From the NCBI GenBank assembly GCA_963573385.1, contig CAUYLG010062016.1, positions 1-64,000 on the forward strand: 64,000 nt of DNA, in the 5' to 3' direction. This document shows positions 27,295-39,739 of this stretch, in pieces. The translations under genes and the position numbers were made by a program. Numbering within the stretch: position 1 is the stretch's first letter; every line of letters begins with the position of its first letter. The notes beneath the pieces were generated by a model that was not told the DNA's origin, did not search any database, and saw nothing but the letters and a program-made list of their open reading frames with translations. Source of the stretch: Cacajao melanocephalus (lineage: Eukaryota; Chordata; Mammalia; Primates; Pitheciidae).

Positions 27295-27937
27295 TCACTT
27301 AAGGCTATGTAATCAAACTAGATAGAGAACTGTATCAGCTGGAAATCTAGATGGTTTTTAAAATAAAACTTACTATTTATAAAATTGATAAATGCTATTT
27401 TCATTAAGTATCAGAAAATAGACTAATTTTTCTAAAACCGTGGCCATTCTCATATATTCTTAATACCTTTCTTTGAATATATTTGCATATACATGTATAT
27501 TTTTTACTATTTGATGGTGTTTTTCCACTTACCAATATATCATTAATATCTTATATCAATAAAACACTGGTGCATCATAGCTAATGTTTGGAGCGTATTC
27601 CATTGCATGAGTATGGCCTAACTGATTTAACGAAGCCCCTGTAAGTGGACGTTTAGGTCTCTTGAACTTTCCCCAGCTACAGACAACACTTAATAAACCT
27701 TTTGGTAGTGATGTCTTAATACACAAAGTTACATTACTTGGTGAGAAATGGTGATCACAGGACCAGCAGACACTGTATCTCAGTGATGCACAGAAGGCCC
27801 AAAGAGAGAGACCCCAGTAAATGTGCAGCACATCAGATTTAGATGCTCACCAGCTCTTAGACACTGAACTGAAATTTACAAACATTTCAAAAGGGAGGAA
27901 AAGAGACAATTTTAACAGTACCATGACTTTATATTGG

Positions 27938-27992
27938 TAGGGTGTATGTGTGTGTGTGTGTGTGGCGTGTGTGTGTATGTATGTGTGTGCAT
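27938..27992. repeat. (GT)n microsatellite
   Basis: GTATGTGTGTGTGTGTGTG, interrupted by GGC and TATG units. Likely length-variable. Confidence 0.97.
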
Positions 27993-28331
27993 GGTTTTCA
28001 GTGGCTTGCAAACATACAACCCCATTTGATCCCCACAGTGACAATCCCATAATGTGGAAATAATAAGTATATCCTGGACTTTGCTGATAAAAGAAAACCG
28101 AGTCACTAAGAGAAGTGACTGCCATTTAATTCCATGCCACGTTAAGTTGAAATCTATAGCGAGATACATCAATTTTTTTTACCTGTTGGTGTTTACAGTA
28201 TTTTCCCAGTTTTACATTTTCCTTTATAAATGTGGATATAATTTTATATGTAATTGTTTTTTGATTTCTTTAATACTTCATAAATGTTAAACATAAATGA
28301 AAAGAATGTGAAACAGTATAAAACATAAAGT

Positions 28332-28612
28332 CAATTTACATACAGAGGTAGCTCTTATTTTGCTAATATTTACATACTTAAATTTTTTTGTAAGTTTTTT
28401 ACATTCTGCATATGTATTTACATGCATATTTACCTACATACAAAAGTTGAACTGTATACTTACAAAAGTATACAACTTTTGTATGTATACTCCTTAAGTA
28501 TCTAATTCAACTTTTGTATGTAGGTAAATATGTATGTAAAATGTAATATATACATACAATATTTACACACATACAATTTACATACAGAGGTAGCTCCTTA
28601 TTTTGCTAATAT
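28332..28612. repeat. Inverted repeat (35-bp arms) between 38-bp direct repeats
   Basis: The direct repeats are 28,332-28,369 and 28,574-28,612, both containing TACATACAGAGGTAGCTC and TTATTTTGCTAATAT, with a one-base length difference. Between them, 28,417-28,451 is the reverse complement of 28,506-28,540 with one mismatch. The 54-bp centre holds a second perfect palindrome, GTATACTTACAAAAGTATAC. AT-rich; the family is unknown to me. Confidence 0.93.
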
Positions 28613-29327
28613 AAATACAGACCATCCCCTGATTTGGGGATATTTTATGTTATGATAAATACCATTGTTCACAGGGAAATCCTGTATCCCTTGAAGCTAC
28701 AGAATATGAACATCTAGCACATGAAAGAATAATGGGAAACACAAGGAGAATCAAAGGAGATTCCGAAACTTCTGTTGACTGTACATACTAGTTTGTCAGT
28801 ATAAAAGAAGGTGTTGAAATTTGGAAGCAGATTAAGATGGAAGTAAAAAGTAGATGTGCATAGGAATAAAAATGTATATACCTTGATATATCTCTTACAG
28901 AAAAAATCTACACTCACTTGAATAAGTGAGTGTCTTGGAAATAAGTCTGTGTTTTGATGAGTGGGGTAGGGCTGAGGCAGGAAACCCCAGTAATGTTTAA
29001 GTGTCATGAGAGCAGAGCTTTTTGCCTGTTTTGCTCATTTTTTAATATCCCTAGTACTAAAAACAATGCCTACATGTGGCAGTGCCTTGATCAATATTTG
29101 CCAAATGAGTGAATAGAAAGTGAGAGAAAACGGGGATCCATCTATCCCCTCAATAGGCACAGAGACATGCACTGTTCCACAGAAGTATTTGAAAATAAAT
29201 CCCAAGGGGGAAACAATAAACACTGAAGATGAAAACAGCCTATTTTACTTACTATGATCAATTTAATTACATACATTTCTTTAAAAAAAATAAATTTGCA
29301 GTAAGAACTTGAATAAAAAGTTCAAGT

Positions 29328-29560
29328 TTTTTGAGATAAAATGTACTTTATTGAGATAAAATTTACATACCATACAATTCACCTCCTGAAAGTACACAAT
29401 TCAGTGGTTTTTAGTAGATTCACGGAGTTGTGTGGCCATTATCAGTATAGCCAATTTTGGGACACTTTCATTATCCTGCAAAAGAAACCCTGTACCCATT
29501 AGCAGTCCTTCCATATTTTCCCTTAACTCCCTACACACAGAAATATTCCTTTGTAAAGCA
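29328..29560 (-). mobile_element. L1M 3'-end fragment, antisense
   Basis: TTTATTGAGATAAAATTTAC, then CAATTCAGTGGTTTTTAGTA and CCTGTACCCATTAGCAGTCC, are classic antisense L1M 3' phrases. Confidence 0.75.
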
Positions 29561-29698
29561 TTTGCATTCATTCTTTACAAGGTTACTTCAAGAAATACAT
29601 GCAGGTTCACTGTAAATTCTAAAAAGTTTCTTTATGTGGTACTTTGTTACTAGTGAAATACATAATTTGATACTGTTTTTTTTTTTTTTCAATTTTAG

Positions 29699-29806
29699 GA
29701 CACCAGCATAGCTCCCTTCGTGGCTTCCTCAAATCAGGTCTTCATCAAATTTCATGCTGATTACGCACGGCATCCATCTGCATTCCGATTAACTTGGGAC
29801 AGCTAA
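29699..29806 (+). CDS. CUBN: CUBN last coding exon: end of CUB domain 27 and stop
   Basis: A long pyrimidine run and CAATTTTAG precede the exon. It is in phase 0 and encodes 35 residues starting [18 protein letters not shown] and ending AFRLTWDS, then TAA at 29804. This is the known C-terminus of cubilin. It follows directly from the previous exon in frame and supplies the closing beta strands of CUB 27. No transmembrane segment or lipid anchor follows, as expected for a receptor held at the membrane by its N-terminal part and amnionless. Confidence 0.96.
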   Translation, partial: DTSIAPFVASSNQVFIKFHADYARHPSAFRLTWDS

Positions 29807-29956
29807 GTGGGTAACAACTCAGATTTATTCAGCACTTTCCCTCTGCAGCATGCTGGACAGGACTCTGCCATTTTAGACACCACCCTGCCTATGCCACAGA
29901 GAATAAGCTGAACTTTTATGGTTTTCACCAAACCATGGCTAGAATCAGTATTTGTA

Positions 29957-30323
<367 letters not shown>

Positions 30324-30411
30324 TCATTCTAATATTTCACGCTGGCATGAAAAAACTTTGAAAAACTTAGAAATGATTATAGCATATGTGATGTACATTT
30401 TTAAAAGTTAA

Positions 30412-30719
30412 TAATAATAGCCAGGGCAGTGGCTCCCACCTGTAATCCCAGCACTTTGGGAGGTCATGGCGGGAGGACTGCTTGAAACTAGGAGTTTGAG
30501 ACCACCCTGGGCAACAAAGTGAGACATAATTTCTACAGAAAAATCAAAAAAATTAGCCAGGCATGGTGGCACGCACCTGTGGTTCCAGCTACACAGGAGG
30601 CTGAAGCAGGAGGATCTCCTGGGCCCAGTAGGTAAAAGTTGCAGTGAAACCCCGTGAACCCTGTACTCCAGCCTGGGCGACAGACTGAGACCCTGTCTCA
30701 AAAATGACAACAAGAACAA
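30412..30719 (+). mobile_element. Second Alu in CUBN 3' UTR
   Basis: An older copy (GGGCAGTGGCTCCCACCTG) with an ACAACAAGAACAAC tail. AAAAGTTAAT flanks both ends. It ends about 55 bp before the poly(A) signal. Confidence 0.95.
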
Positions 30720-30775
30720 CAAAAGTTAATGAAAATATGGAAGTGTAAATTTCATGTGAATGTTCAATTAGGGAT

Positions 30776-30781
30776 AATAAA
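30776..30781 (+). terminator. CUBN: Likely CUBN polyadenylation signal (AATAAA)
   Basis: This is the only perfect AATAAA I noticed between the CUBN stop codon and 30,800. It lies in unique sequence shortly after the second 3' UTR Alu. Its distance from the stop gives a 3' UTR of about 1 kb, in line with the length I recall for the cubilin mRNA. Confidence 0.7.
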
Positions 30782-30929
30782 CATTGAATTGTACACACTT
30801 ATGCTGCATTAATTTTTGACTTATTAAAACTGTCTTTCACTATGGGGCATATCTAAATTTTCTAGTTTAATTTTTACATTTTGGCAAAGAATTTAATATA
30901 TATAGATCAGTCTTCCAGAGCATCGATTC

Positions 30930-31140
30930 TAGAGCCAAGCTGTCTGAGTTTGAATTTTAGCTTCACTAGTTAAGTGCTTACTTAATCTCTTTGTGCTCAG
31001 TTTATTTGTTTAAGGGGATTATTTTACCTGTGTTACAGGGTTGCGGTAATTAAGCATATATGTGTGAAGATGCAGAACAATACCTGGTACACATTAAGTT
31101 ATCAGTAAATGGTAGCTTCTATGTCCATTAGTAGTAGTAT
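30930..31140 (+). mobile_element. MIR
   Basis: GAGCCAAGCTGTCTGAGTTT, then TAAGTGCTTACTTAATCTC and ACAATACCTGGTACACATTA, follow the MIR consensus from 5' to 3'. Confidence 0.8.
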
Positions 31141-31379
31141 GACTCACCTTCATACCATACAGGTATACCTGCTTTTCCCATACTTCTCCAAAGCCAGGCA
31201 CTATGTTTACCTCCTGTCATGCCCCTAAGTCAATCTGAGCTTCTCCTAAGACCTTGTGTTGACTACAGAGAAATCTGCTGTAACCTCTGAATTCTCTATT
31301 TCCCTCCCATTTGTCTCAAACTTCTGTTTTTCCTGGCCACGTGGAACCTTCTATTTATCCCCAGGACCCTGTGCTCTCC

Positions 31380-32515
31380 TGGTTATCTGAGTATTCTCCT
31401 CTCTCTTGTAGAATGGTGGCCCTCTTCACATAGCTCCACTAGGCAGTGCCCTAGAAGGAACTCAGTGTGGGGCCTCCAACCCCACATTTCCCTGCCAGCC
31501 ATACTGCCCTAGCAGAGGTTCTCTGTGAGGATTCTGCCCCTGCAGAGGGCTTCTTCCTGGAAACCCAGGCTTTTCCATACCGCCTCTGAAATCTAGGCAG
31601 AAGCTGCCAAGAATCTACCACTCTCGTACTCTGTGTGCCTGCAGGTTTAACACTATGTGAAAGCTGCGAAGGCTGATGGCTTTCATTCTCCAGAGTGGCA
31701 TACCAAGTTGTACCTGGGCCCCTTTGAGCCACACCTGGAGATGGAGTGACCAGGATGTGGGGAGCAGTGTCTTGAGGCTGTACAGGGAAGCAGGGCGCTG
31801 GACTTGGCCCATGAAATCATTCTTTCCTCCTAGACCTCCGGGCCTGTGAGGGGAGGGGTTTCAGCAAAGGTTTCTGCAATGCCTATGAGGCCTTTTCTCC
31901 ATTATCTTGGATATTAGCACTTTACTCCCTTTTGGTTCTGCAAATATCTCCAGCAGGTGTATGCTCCACAGCCTGCTTGAATTCCTCTCCTGAAAAGCTT
32001 TTTTTTTCCTCTGCCATATGGCCAGGCTGTAAAATTTTACACTCTGCTTTCCTTTCTAATATGAGTTCCAACTTGAAGTCATTTCTTGGCTCCTACATCT
32101 GAGCATGTGCTATTAGAAGCGGCCAGCCAAATCGTGAACACTTTGCTGCTTAGAATTTTTTTCAACCAGATACCGCAGGTTGCCAGTCTTAAGTTCAAAC
32201 TTCCACAGATTCCTAGGGCATGAACAGAATGCAGCCAAGCTCTTTGCTAAGGCATAATATGTGTCACCTTTGCTCCAGTTCCCACTAAGTTCCTCATTAC
32301 CATCCAAGACGCTGGCAGCCTGGACTTCATTATCCATATCACTATCAGAATTGTAGTCACAACTTTAGTCTCTAAGAAGTTCCACATTTTCCCTCATCTT
32401 TCTGTCTTCTGAGTCCTTCAGACTCTTCCAACCTTTACCCATTGCCTTGTTCCAAAGTCAGTTCCACATTTGCAGATATTTGTATAACAAAACCCCATTC
32501 CTGGTACCAATTATC
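31380..32515 (-). mobile_element. MaLR (THE1/MST-type) internal region, antisense
   Basis: GAAATCTAGGCAGAAGCTGC, TCATTCTTTCCTCCTAGACC, CACCTTTGCTCCAGTTCCC and ATTCCTGGTACCAATTATCT are well-known MaLR internal phrases in reversed order. It runs directly into the LTR to the right. Its reading frames are broken, and MaLRs are non-autonomous endogenous retrovirus-like elements. The left end and its LTR are missing. Confidence 0.8.
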
Positions 32516-32910
32516 TGTATTAGATCATTCTTGCATTGCTACACAGAAATACCTGAGACTGGATAATTTATAAAGAAAAGAGGTTTAATCTGCTCACAGT
32601 TCTCTAGGCTTTATAGGAAACATGGTGCTTGGCTTCTGGGAGGCCTCAGGAAGCTTATAATCATGAAAGATGGTGAAGGGGAAACAGGCAAATCACATGG
32701 TGAAAGCAGGAGCAAGACAGGGAGAGTAGGGGCAGGTGCCAGACACTTTTAAGTGACCAGATCTCATGTGAACTCAGAGCGAGAGGCCCAAGCCATTCAT
32801 GAGGGATCCATCCCCAAGATCTAAACACCTTCCACCAGGCCCACCTCCAGCATTGGGTATTACAACTCAACTTGAGATCTGGGCAAGCACAAATATCCAA
32901 ACTATATCAT
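32516..32910 (-). mobile_element. MaLR LTR (MST-type), antisense
   Basis: It starts TGTATTAGATCATTCTTGCA, runs through CTGAGACTGGATAATTTATA and ends CAAACTATATCA. It joins the internal region at its left edge, so it is the 5' LTR of an antisense element. Confidence 0.85.
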
Positions 32911-33339
32911 GTATTTACTCTCAAGAGTACAGAGTTTCCGTAAGCACCACCACTGCCTATTCCTTGACACAATGTGCTAAGTTATATGTAAACAATACGG
33001 TGTGCAATTTAACAACAAGTAGAACGTTCAAAAGCACATCCTTATCTCCAGTGCTGCCAGACATGTAACTAAGGTAATTATTAGCGTCCTTTTCGTGACC
33101 AAATCCAATGCTTTTATAAAGTTTTTCACTGCCTCTTGAAAAGCAGAAGCCTTTACAAAGGAGATTTACTTTATGTTAATTATGCAAAATCAAGGGTTAT
33201 TAAGAACATGAGACCAAGTGAATGAAAGCAGCTGTGGAATGTATTACTTCCTCTTATTCTAATACTCAACTTACAGAGAAATTATTTCTGGACAGAGTAT
33301 GGAGCCACATAAATAAAATATTCTCACCTTAAAAATTCA

Positions 33340-33470
33340 GCTACTCAGGAGGCTGAGGGAGGAGAATCGCTTGAACCCCGGAGGCAGAGGTTTCAGTGAG
33401 CTGACACTGCGCCACGGCACTCCAGCCTGGGTGACAGAGTGAGACTCCATCTCAAAAAAAAAGAAAAAAA
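33340..33470 (+). mobile_element. Alu right-arm fragment
   Basis: It begins inside the element at AGCTACTCAGGAGGCTGAGG and ends with an A-tail. The left arm is absent. Confidence 0.95.
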
Positions 33471-34223
33471 CAATTCCTGCTCCCTTTTTGTGTTATGGAT
33501 AGATATAACAACTTTATAGATGACATTTATATTGGAAAAGACAGTGAATGCAATGAATAACACAGCAAATCTAAGGGGTCTTGATAAGCTACAACAATGG
33601 GCCAGCGGTAACAGATGAAATGTGACAGCTATGAGATCTTCCTCTTTTATCTAAAAAAATGAATTGCAAAGGTATAGAATACAGGGGAAGTTTAACAATA
33701 ACATTAAATGACATAGTACTTTTCTGAAAGCAAGATTAACATGATGTAGTTGTCAAAAAAAAAAATGATGCTTTGATCATGGATTGCATCATTAGAGTAA
33801 GAGTATCATTTCCACTCAGAGGGGCATGCTTTTCTAGGAGGCATATTGGAATATCCAGGAGGTACGTACATGAAATTGAGGAAAGCATAGTCCATGCTAT
33901 TATGTAATTTTACAATCAAAAATACAGAAAAAATAGACAACATGAAGCTTTACAAAATCTTCCAGGTTAGACATTTAGGAAATAAGCACTGAGTTTTTTA
34001 GTGGGTTAGGGGATGGTCAGGTTTGGGAGAATGGCATTTTCATGTATAGCAAAAGGGAAGCAGTTATAATCAGTTCTGAATAATTCAACTGGAAGAAGGA
34101 GAAACAATAACATTATTATTGTAATAAATAACATTATTATACAACAATAATGTTAATTACCCACAGATTGTGTTAGCTCCAGGCTTTTGGCATTATGTCT
34201 GTACTGAATAAAGGCAAGCAGCA

Positions 34224-34522
<299 letters not shown>

Positions 34523-35089
34523 CAAGCAGCTTCAGCTGTTTGGCACTGCTCTCTATTTTGGCCACTAGTGTTGGGCAGCCCCCTGGCTGCTCTTACACTG
34601 CATACCTGTGTCTGAGTACTCCTTTCATCTGTTGCTGGGCCAGCGTCTGCAGACAGACCCAGCACTGGGACTCTCTATTTCAGGTGTTATCTGGACGTGG
34701 GGCTGGCAGGTGCAGTGTGCAGAGCTAAAACCGAAGTAATGGAGTTCCTTAGCTGGCACTCACAAGCCACCACTTCCCTCCACCAGCAAAGGTAGCCTGG
34801 CAATGACCTGCAGGCATAACACTGGGTTCTTGCCGCTAAAGAAATCCAGCAATCAGCCCAGAGACCTAGGAGGAAAACAAGACACACAAACAAGAGAGGA
34901 AAGAAACCACTGCAGCTATCTAGAAAAATCAGTTCAGATCTTCACACTTGAACTCAAAAGAACAACCAAGAGTCAATCACCAGAGAGAGGAAGAAGCTTT
35001 CTTTTTTAGGGGAAAGACTAGATAAACACACATAAGAATGGACCCTTGAAGAAACATAATTTAGTGACCAGAAGAGAGGTTTAAAAACT

Positions 35090-35435
35090 ATTATCCTCAG
35101 TGATACTTGAGAAGGGAGTAGATTCATGAAACAAATGCAGGGTGTTATTACAGAGAAACAAGAGTTGGGCTGTAGTCCCATAGGGCTGGTGTCCTCATAA
35201 GAAGAGGAAGATACACCAAGAGTGTGATTGCACAGAGAAAATGCCCCGGGAGGACACCGAGAGAAGAGAAGACAGTCATCCACAAGCCAAGTGGGGAGTC
35301 CACAGGATACATCAAATCTGCTAGCACCTTGATCTTGAACTTCCAGAATTGTGAGAAATTTCTGTCGTTTAAGCCATCCAGTTTGTGGTATATTGTTATG
35401 CCAGCCCTAGCCGAGTAATACAGGTACTACCATCT
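35090..35435 (+). mobile_element. MLT1-like LTR, partial
   Basis: GGTGTCCTCATAAGAAGAGG, CTAGCACCTTGATCTTGAAC and ATTTCTGTCGTTTAAGCCAT, ending CGAGTAATACAG, are the 3' half of an MLT1-type LTR in sense. Confidence 0.75.
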
Positions 35436-35480
35436 TCAGCCTACATAGTCAAGATTCACTATTAGAAATTGATGGAATGA

Positions 35481-35774
<294 letters not shown>

Positions 35775-36879
35775 AAATTGATGGAATAAGAAAAATTCTG
35801 ATTTTTTTTTAAAAAGCACTTTTGCTTTAAAAGATATAATGATTCAAGAAATAAATGTATTAGGAGATTACCAACTAATACATATAGATGAAATCAGGGG
35901 ATGCTAAAACTAGTGGATAAAAATTAGATAAGGAATGGGACATAACCAAGTAGCACGTCCCTCCAAGTATCATTTCTAATCATAAAGAAAAAAATAGTAA
36001 CTTCATGGTGAAGAAACCTGGCAGATACCACCTTACCCAAGTGAACATCACCAATCCTGGGGGAAACCAATGTCATCTGTACCTTGATATGCACAGGAAA
36101 AGACACATTGGTTTAGTTGTGTTTCTTCAAAAATTCATAACCTGAAAGGGAACATCAGACAAACTCACTTTAAAGGATATTCCACACAATACCTGGTCTG
36201 TACTCTTTAATAATGTGTAGTTCAATAAATATAAAATCCAAGGAACGGCTCTAGATCAAAGAAGACTAATGCAGAAATAACCCTTTCATCTGGAATGTTT
36301 TTTAAGCAAAAAAAAAAAAAAAATTTATGAGTGCAGATCTTTTTTTATACAACTGGTTCAGAGTTACGATTATATTATTTTACCACATCTTAAGGCTTTG
36401 ATCCCTACTACAGTCTACAATATAGTGGTATCCGTCTATCATCAATTTAGGTGACAAAAGGAGAAAAGTGCCTGCTGCCAATATTTATTCCATAATATGT
36501 AATTGTCTTTCAGAACAAGTTTTTGGGTGACAGAAGCACAGGATATTGCTGGATGTCTGAGACTGGGTCAGGAAATAGGGAGGCAGAGGGCAGCAGTTTT
36601 GCTAGAATTCAAAATTTGATTGCTTTTGGAAGAGACAGCGGGAGATTCCTGGAAACCAGAACATCACGTTTTACAGATGTGAAAGGCACAATTGGGAAAG
36701 ATATCGCTTTAGTGGTGTTTTCAAATGACTTTTAAAATGGTAGGGTTTTACTTGTAGCTTCTAGTCCTGAGGGTAGTTCCCGTTGCTCAAGAGCAAAAGG
36801 CTCAGGGGTAAAAGCTAGCCTTAGAAACCAACAAGATGTTAAAAAAGATTTCCAGCGGGGCATTGGGAAAACGCAGACC

Positions 36880-37535
36880 GCGCTGGAATCCCTACCTGGA
36901 GGAGCTCTTAATAGGGCGGGAGGCTGCGTGACCCACAAGATCCCTCAGAGACACAATGTGGAGACGGGACTCAGGGTTGCAACTTCTGGCGAGTGGAGCC
37001 GCAATTACAGAAGCAGAACATTTGTAGACAATTTACTTGCAGCTTTCGCAACACCCACCCTCAGTCACCACCCTCCCTTACGCAGTCGAGCCAAAAACTT
37101 ACCCACTTCCGCCCACAGCCCTGTGGGCTGCGATCCATCAACTGAGCATGCGCCAAACCTAGTGCGCACGTACCAACTTCGGCCCAATCAGAGTCCCAAA
37201 CCGGGGCGTAGACGCCACGGGATTTAACTAACCTCGGCGTGGGGCGGGGTCTCGAAGCCGAGTAACAAACGTGATTGGCCATCCTCCTCTACATACTTTA
37301 AAGGGTGGAGCCTGGCCCAGGAGCCACGTCTAGCTAGCTGTTCTCCTAATTTGGGTAGGGTCGGGCGTGGAGCTGGCAGTGGCGTGGTGTGCGCCTGCGC
37401 GGGGCTCCAAGGCAGGGCGTGTTCTCTGTTCGGTGCCGGTGCCGCCGGGAGCCAGGGCGTCTCTCGCCGCCGGAGTGCTGCGTCCTGCCGGAGCCTGTGG
37501 TTGCACGCCCACCCCCTTAGGGGCTGCTCTCTGCG
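36880..37535 (+). promoter_or_regulatory. RSU1: RSU1 CpG-island promoter region
   Basis: GC content and CpG density rise sharply here against an AT-rich background and stay high to about 37,900. Visible elements are an NRF1-like GCATGCGCC at about 37,147, CCAAT at 37,184, a GC box GGGGCGGGG at about 37,241 and an inverted CCAAT (ATTGG) at 37,274. There is no convincing TATA box. This is the usual arrangement of a broadly expressed CpG promoter. I infer initiation somewhere between about 37,230 and 37,450; the exact start cannot be fixed by reading. Confidence 0.85.
37340..37535 (+). other. RSU1: Probable RSU1 untranslated exon 1 (5' border approximate)
   Basis: The GC-rich sequence ends at a strong donor, CTCTGCG|GTGAGTGTG, with GT at 37,536. 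Joining it to the acceptor before the ATG gives ...CTCTGCG-ACC-ATG, with A at -3, a good initiation context. The left border is a guess within the CpG island. An alternative is that some transcripts retain the short following intron. Confidence 0.6.
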
Positions 37536-37781
37536 GTGAGTGTGTGCGGCGTTGCACTTGGGGTTGCTTCTCTTTGCGTGGCCGGAGCGGGGCTGGATCC
37601 TTCCCACTCCCCTGCCCTGCCCCATCCTCTTCCCGCACCCGGACCAGCTCCGGAGACGCCCTCGGACGCCCACCCTCTCCAACCCTGGGGAAGCCCCAGA
37701 GTGGCAGCGAAGGCCTCTTTGCTTTCTGCCCCTGCACTTGCTGCCATCGCCCACGTGCTTTGTTGTTGTCGTTTGGTGCAG
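37536..37781 (+). other. RSU1: Short first intron of RSU1 (246 bp)
   Basis: It is bordered by GTGAGTGTG and TCGTTTGGTGCAG. It is GC-rich and part of the CpG island, with a T-rich stretch near its 3' end. I infer it from the splice signals and from where the RSU1 protein begins; a spliced transcript would settle it. Confidence 0.65.
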
Positions 37782-37784
37782 ACC

Positions 37785-37893
37785 ATGTCCAAGTCTCTGA
37801 AGAAGTTGGTGGAGGAGAGCCGGGAGAAGAACCAGCCCGAAGTGGACATGAGTGACCGGGGCATCTCCAACATGCTGGATGTCAACGGCCTGT
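37785..37893 (+). CDS. RSU1: RSU1 first coding exon (Ras suppressor protein 1, N-terminus)
   Basis: The frame MSKSLKKLVEESREKNQPEV continues DMSDRGISNMLDVNGL, the N-terminus of RSU1. RSU1 is a leucine-rich-repeat protein that binds PINCH1 and so joins the integrin-linked kinase/parvin adhesion complex; it was first found as a suppressor of Ras transformation. The exon starts at 37,782 after GTTTGGTGCAG, so the ATG is only three bases in. It ends CTG-T|GTGAGTT, leaving a split codon whose T would give Phe with TT from the next exon, as in the known protein. Only 36 of about 277 residues are encoded here, and none of the leucine-rich repeats. The frame stays open upstream into the short intron, but that part does not belong to RSU1. 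Confidence 0.95.
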
Positions 37894-38697
37894 GTGAGTT
37901 CTCGGGCAGGACCCTCACGTGGATAAGCTGAAAGGGTTTCTAAGTTTGCCAAGTCACTGCTGGTGCTGCTGTGAGCGATTGTAATGGTTTAGCCCCCAGC
38001 CCCTGCTTGTAAGCATCACTTGTCAGGGGCTTCGCGCAGAGGGTTTGCAGGTGTATTTGTTCCTTTCCACCTGGAAAACGATTCTGAGAGTCCACAATGA
38101 GAATTACACAGACAGCTGTGCCTCATCGATTGTCTCTGCTTTATGGCATTGGAGTGGATTTTCCACATAGTTTGCTTAATGGCCACTTTATTTTTTAATT
38201 GAGAATTAATTTTGAGTATTTCGGTCTCCTAATGCAGCCTTTGTCCATGAACAGATGACACACAAGAGTTCCATGATTAATAGGCATTCTTGTGCCTGGA
38301 GCATTTTAAGCATTTCTTGAATCTTTACTTTCTTTTAAGTGTTCATTCTCCTAACTTGGCTCAGGCTTTTGTTACCTCCTCATGCTGTGGTGGAATCCTC
38401 CTAACTTGCCCTCTTACCTTCAGTTTCACTGCGCAGTTAAATCACTGGATCGCTTTCAGTGCTATTTTCCTGTAAACTACCCCTGCGCCAGTCTATGGTG
38501 TTATCCTCTCTCTTAAAATCAGGGATTGCAAATTCACATGCCTTCAAGTGAGGGCGTTCATGAACTCAGTGATATGTATGCCACCTGAAGGGGCCAGCTG
38601 CTGCACCTGGTTCTCAGACACGTGTCACCATAGGAATGTTGGCCCAGTGTGCTAGATTATTTTCTTAAAGGAGCCTAGATTCTATACTTTTATATTT

Positions 38698-39003
<306 letters not shown>

Positions 39004-39440
39004 TGATTCCATATTTTTATATGAAATTTGCTAATTTTTAGATGTTGACTACTAATTCCAACATTTGAAAAACCTGTGATGAGTGAAATAAAGTAATTCT
39101 TCAGACTGACATGGCTTTGGTTTAAACTCTCTCTACATTTATCCAGGTTTGTTGGGGTGGTGTACAAGGCCTTTCCGAATCTGAACACAACCTTATCCTT
39201 CCATGCAGTTGGCATTCCAGCCATTTGGAAGCTATTGCCCCTCCTGGACCAGAGCCTACTCGTTCAGCTCTTGGTGCCTTTACAAATTCTGTTTTCTCTC
39301 CTTCTCACTCTTTTGCACCTGAAATCCTTTTACTTCTAAGAGTCTGCTAGACATCACCACCTGTGTAAAACCTCTGTTTGCACCAAGCTAACATAGCCAC
39401 TCCCTCTTCTGTGAAGGTGGATGTGTGCTTTGCTTTGTGA

Positions 39441-39739
<299 letters not shown>

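Noticed and set aside
36300..36330. A-run as the tail of a retrocopy
   Set aside because: No upstream transcript-like sequence and no flanking duplication were recognised.
37224..37952. 242-codon open frame on the minus strand across the RSU1 island
   Set aside because: GC-rich islands carry few stop codons. The frame overlaps the RSU1 start exon and shows no recognisable domain or start context. No support for a gene.
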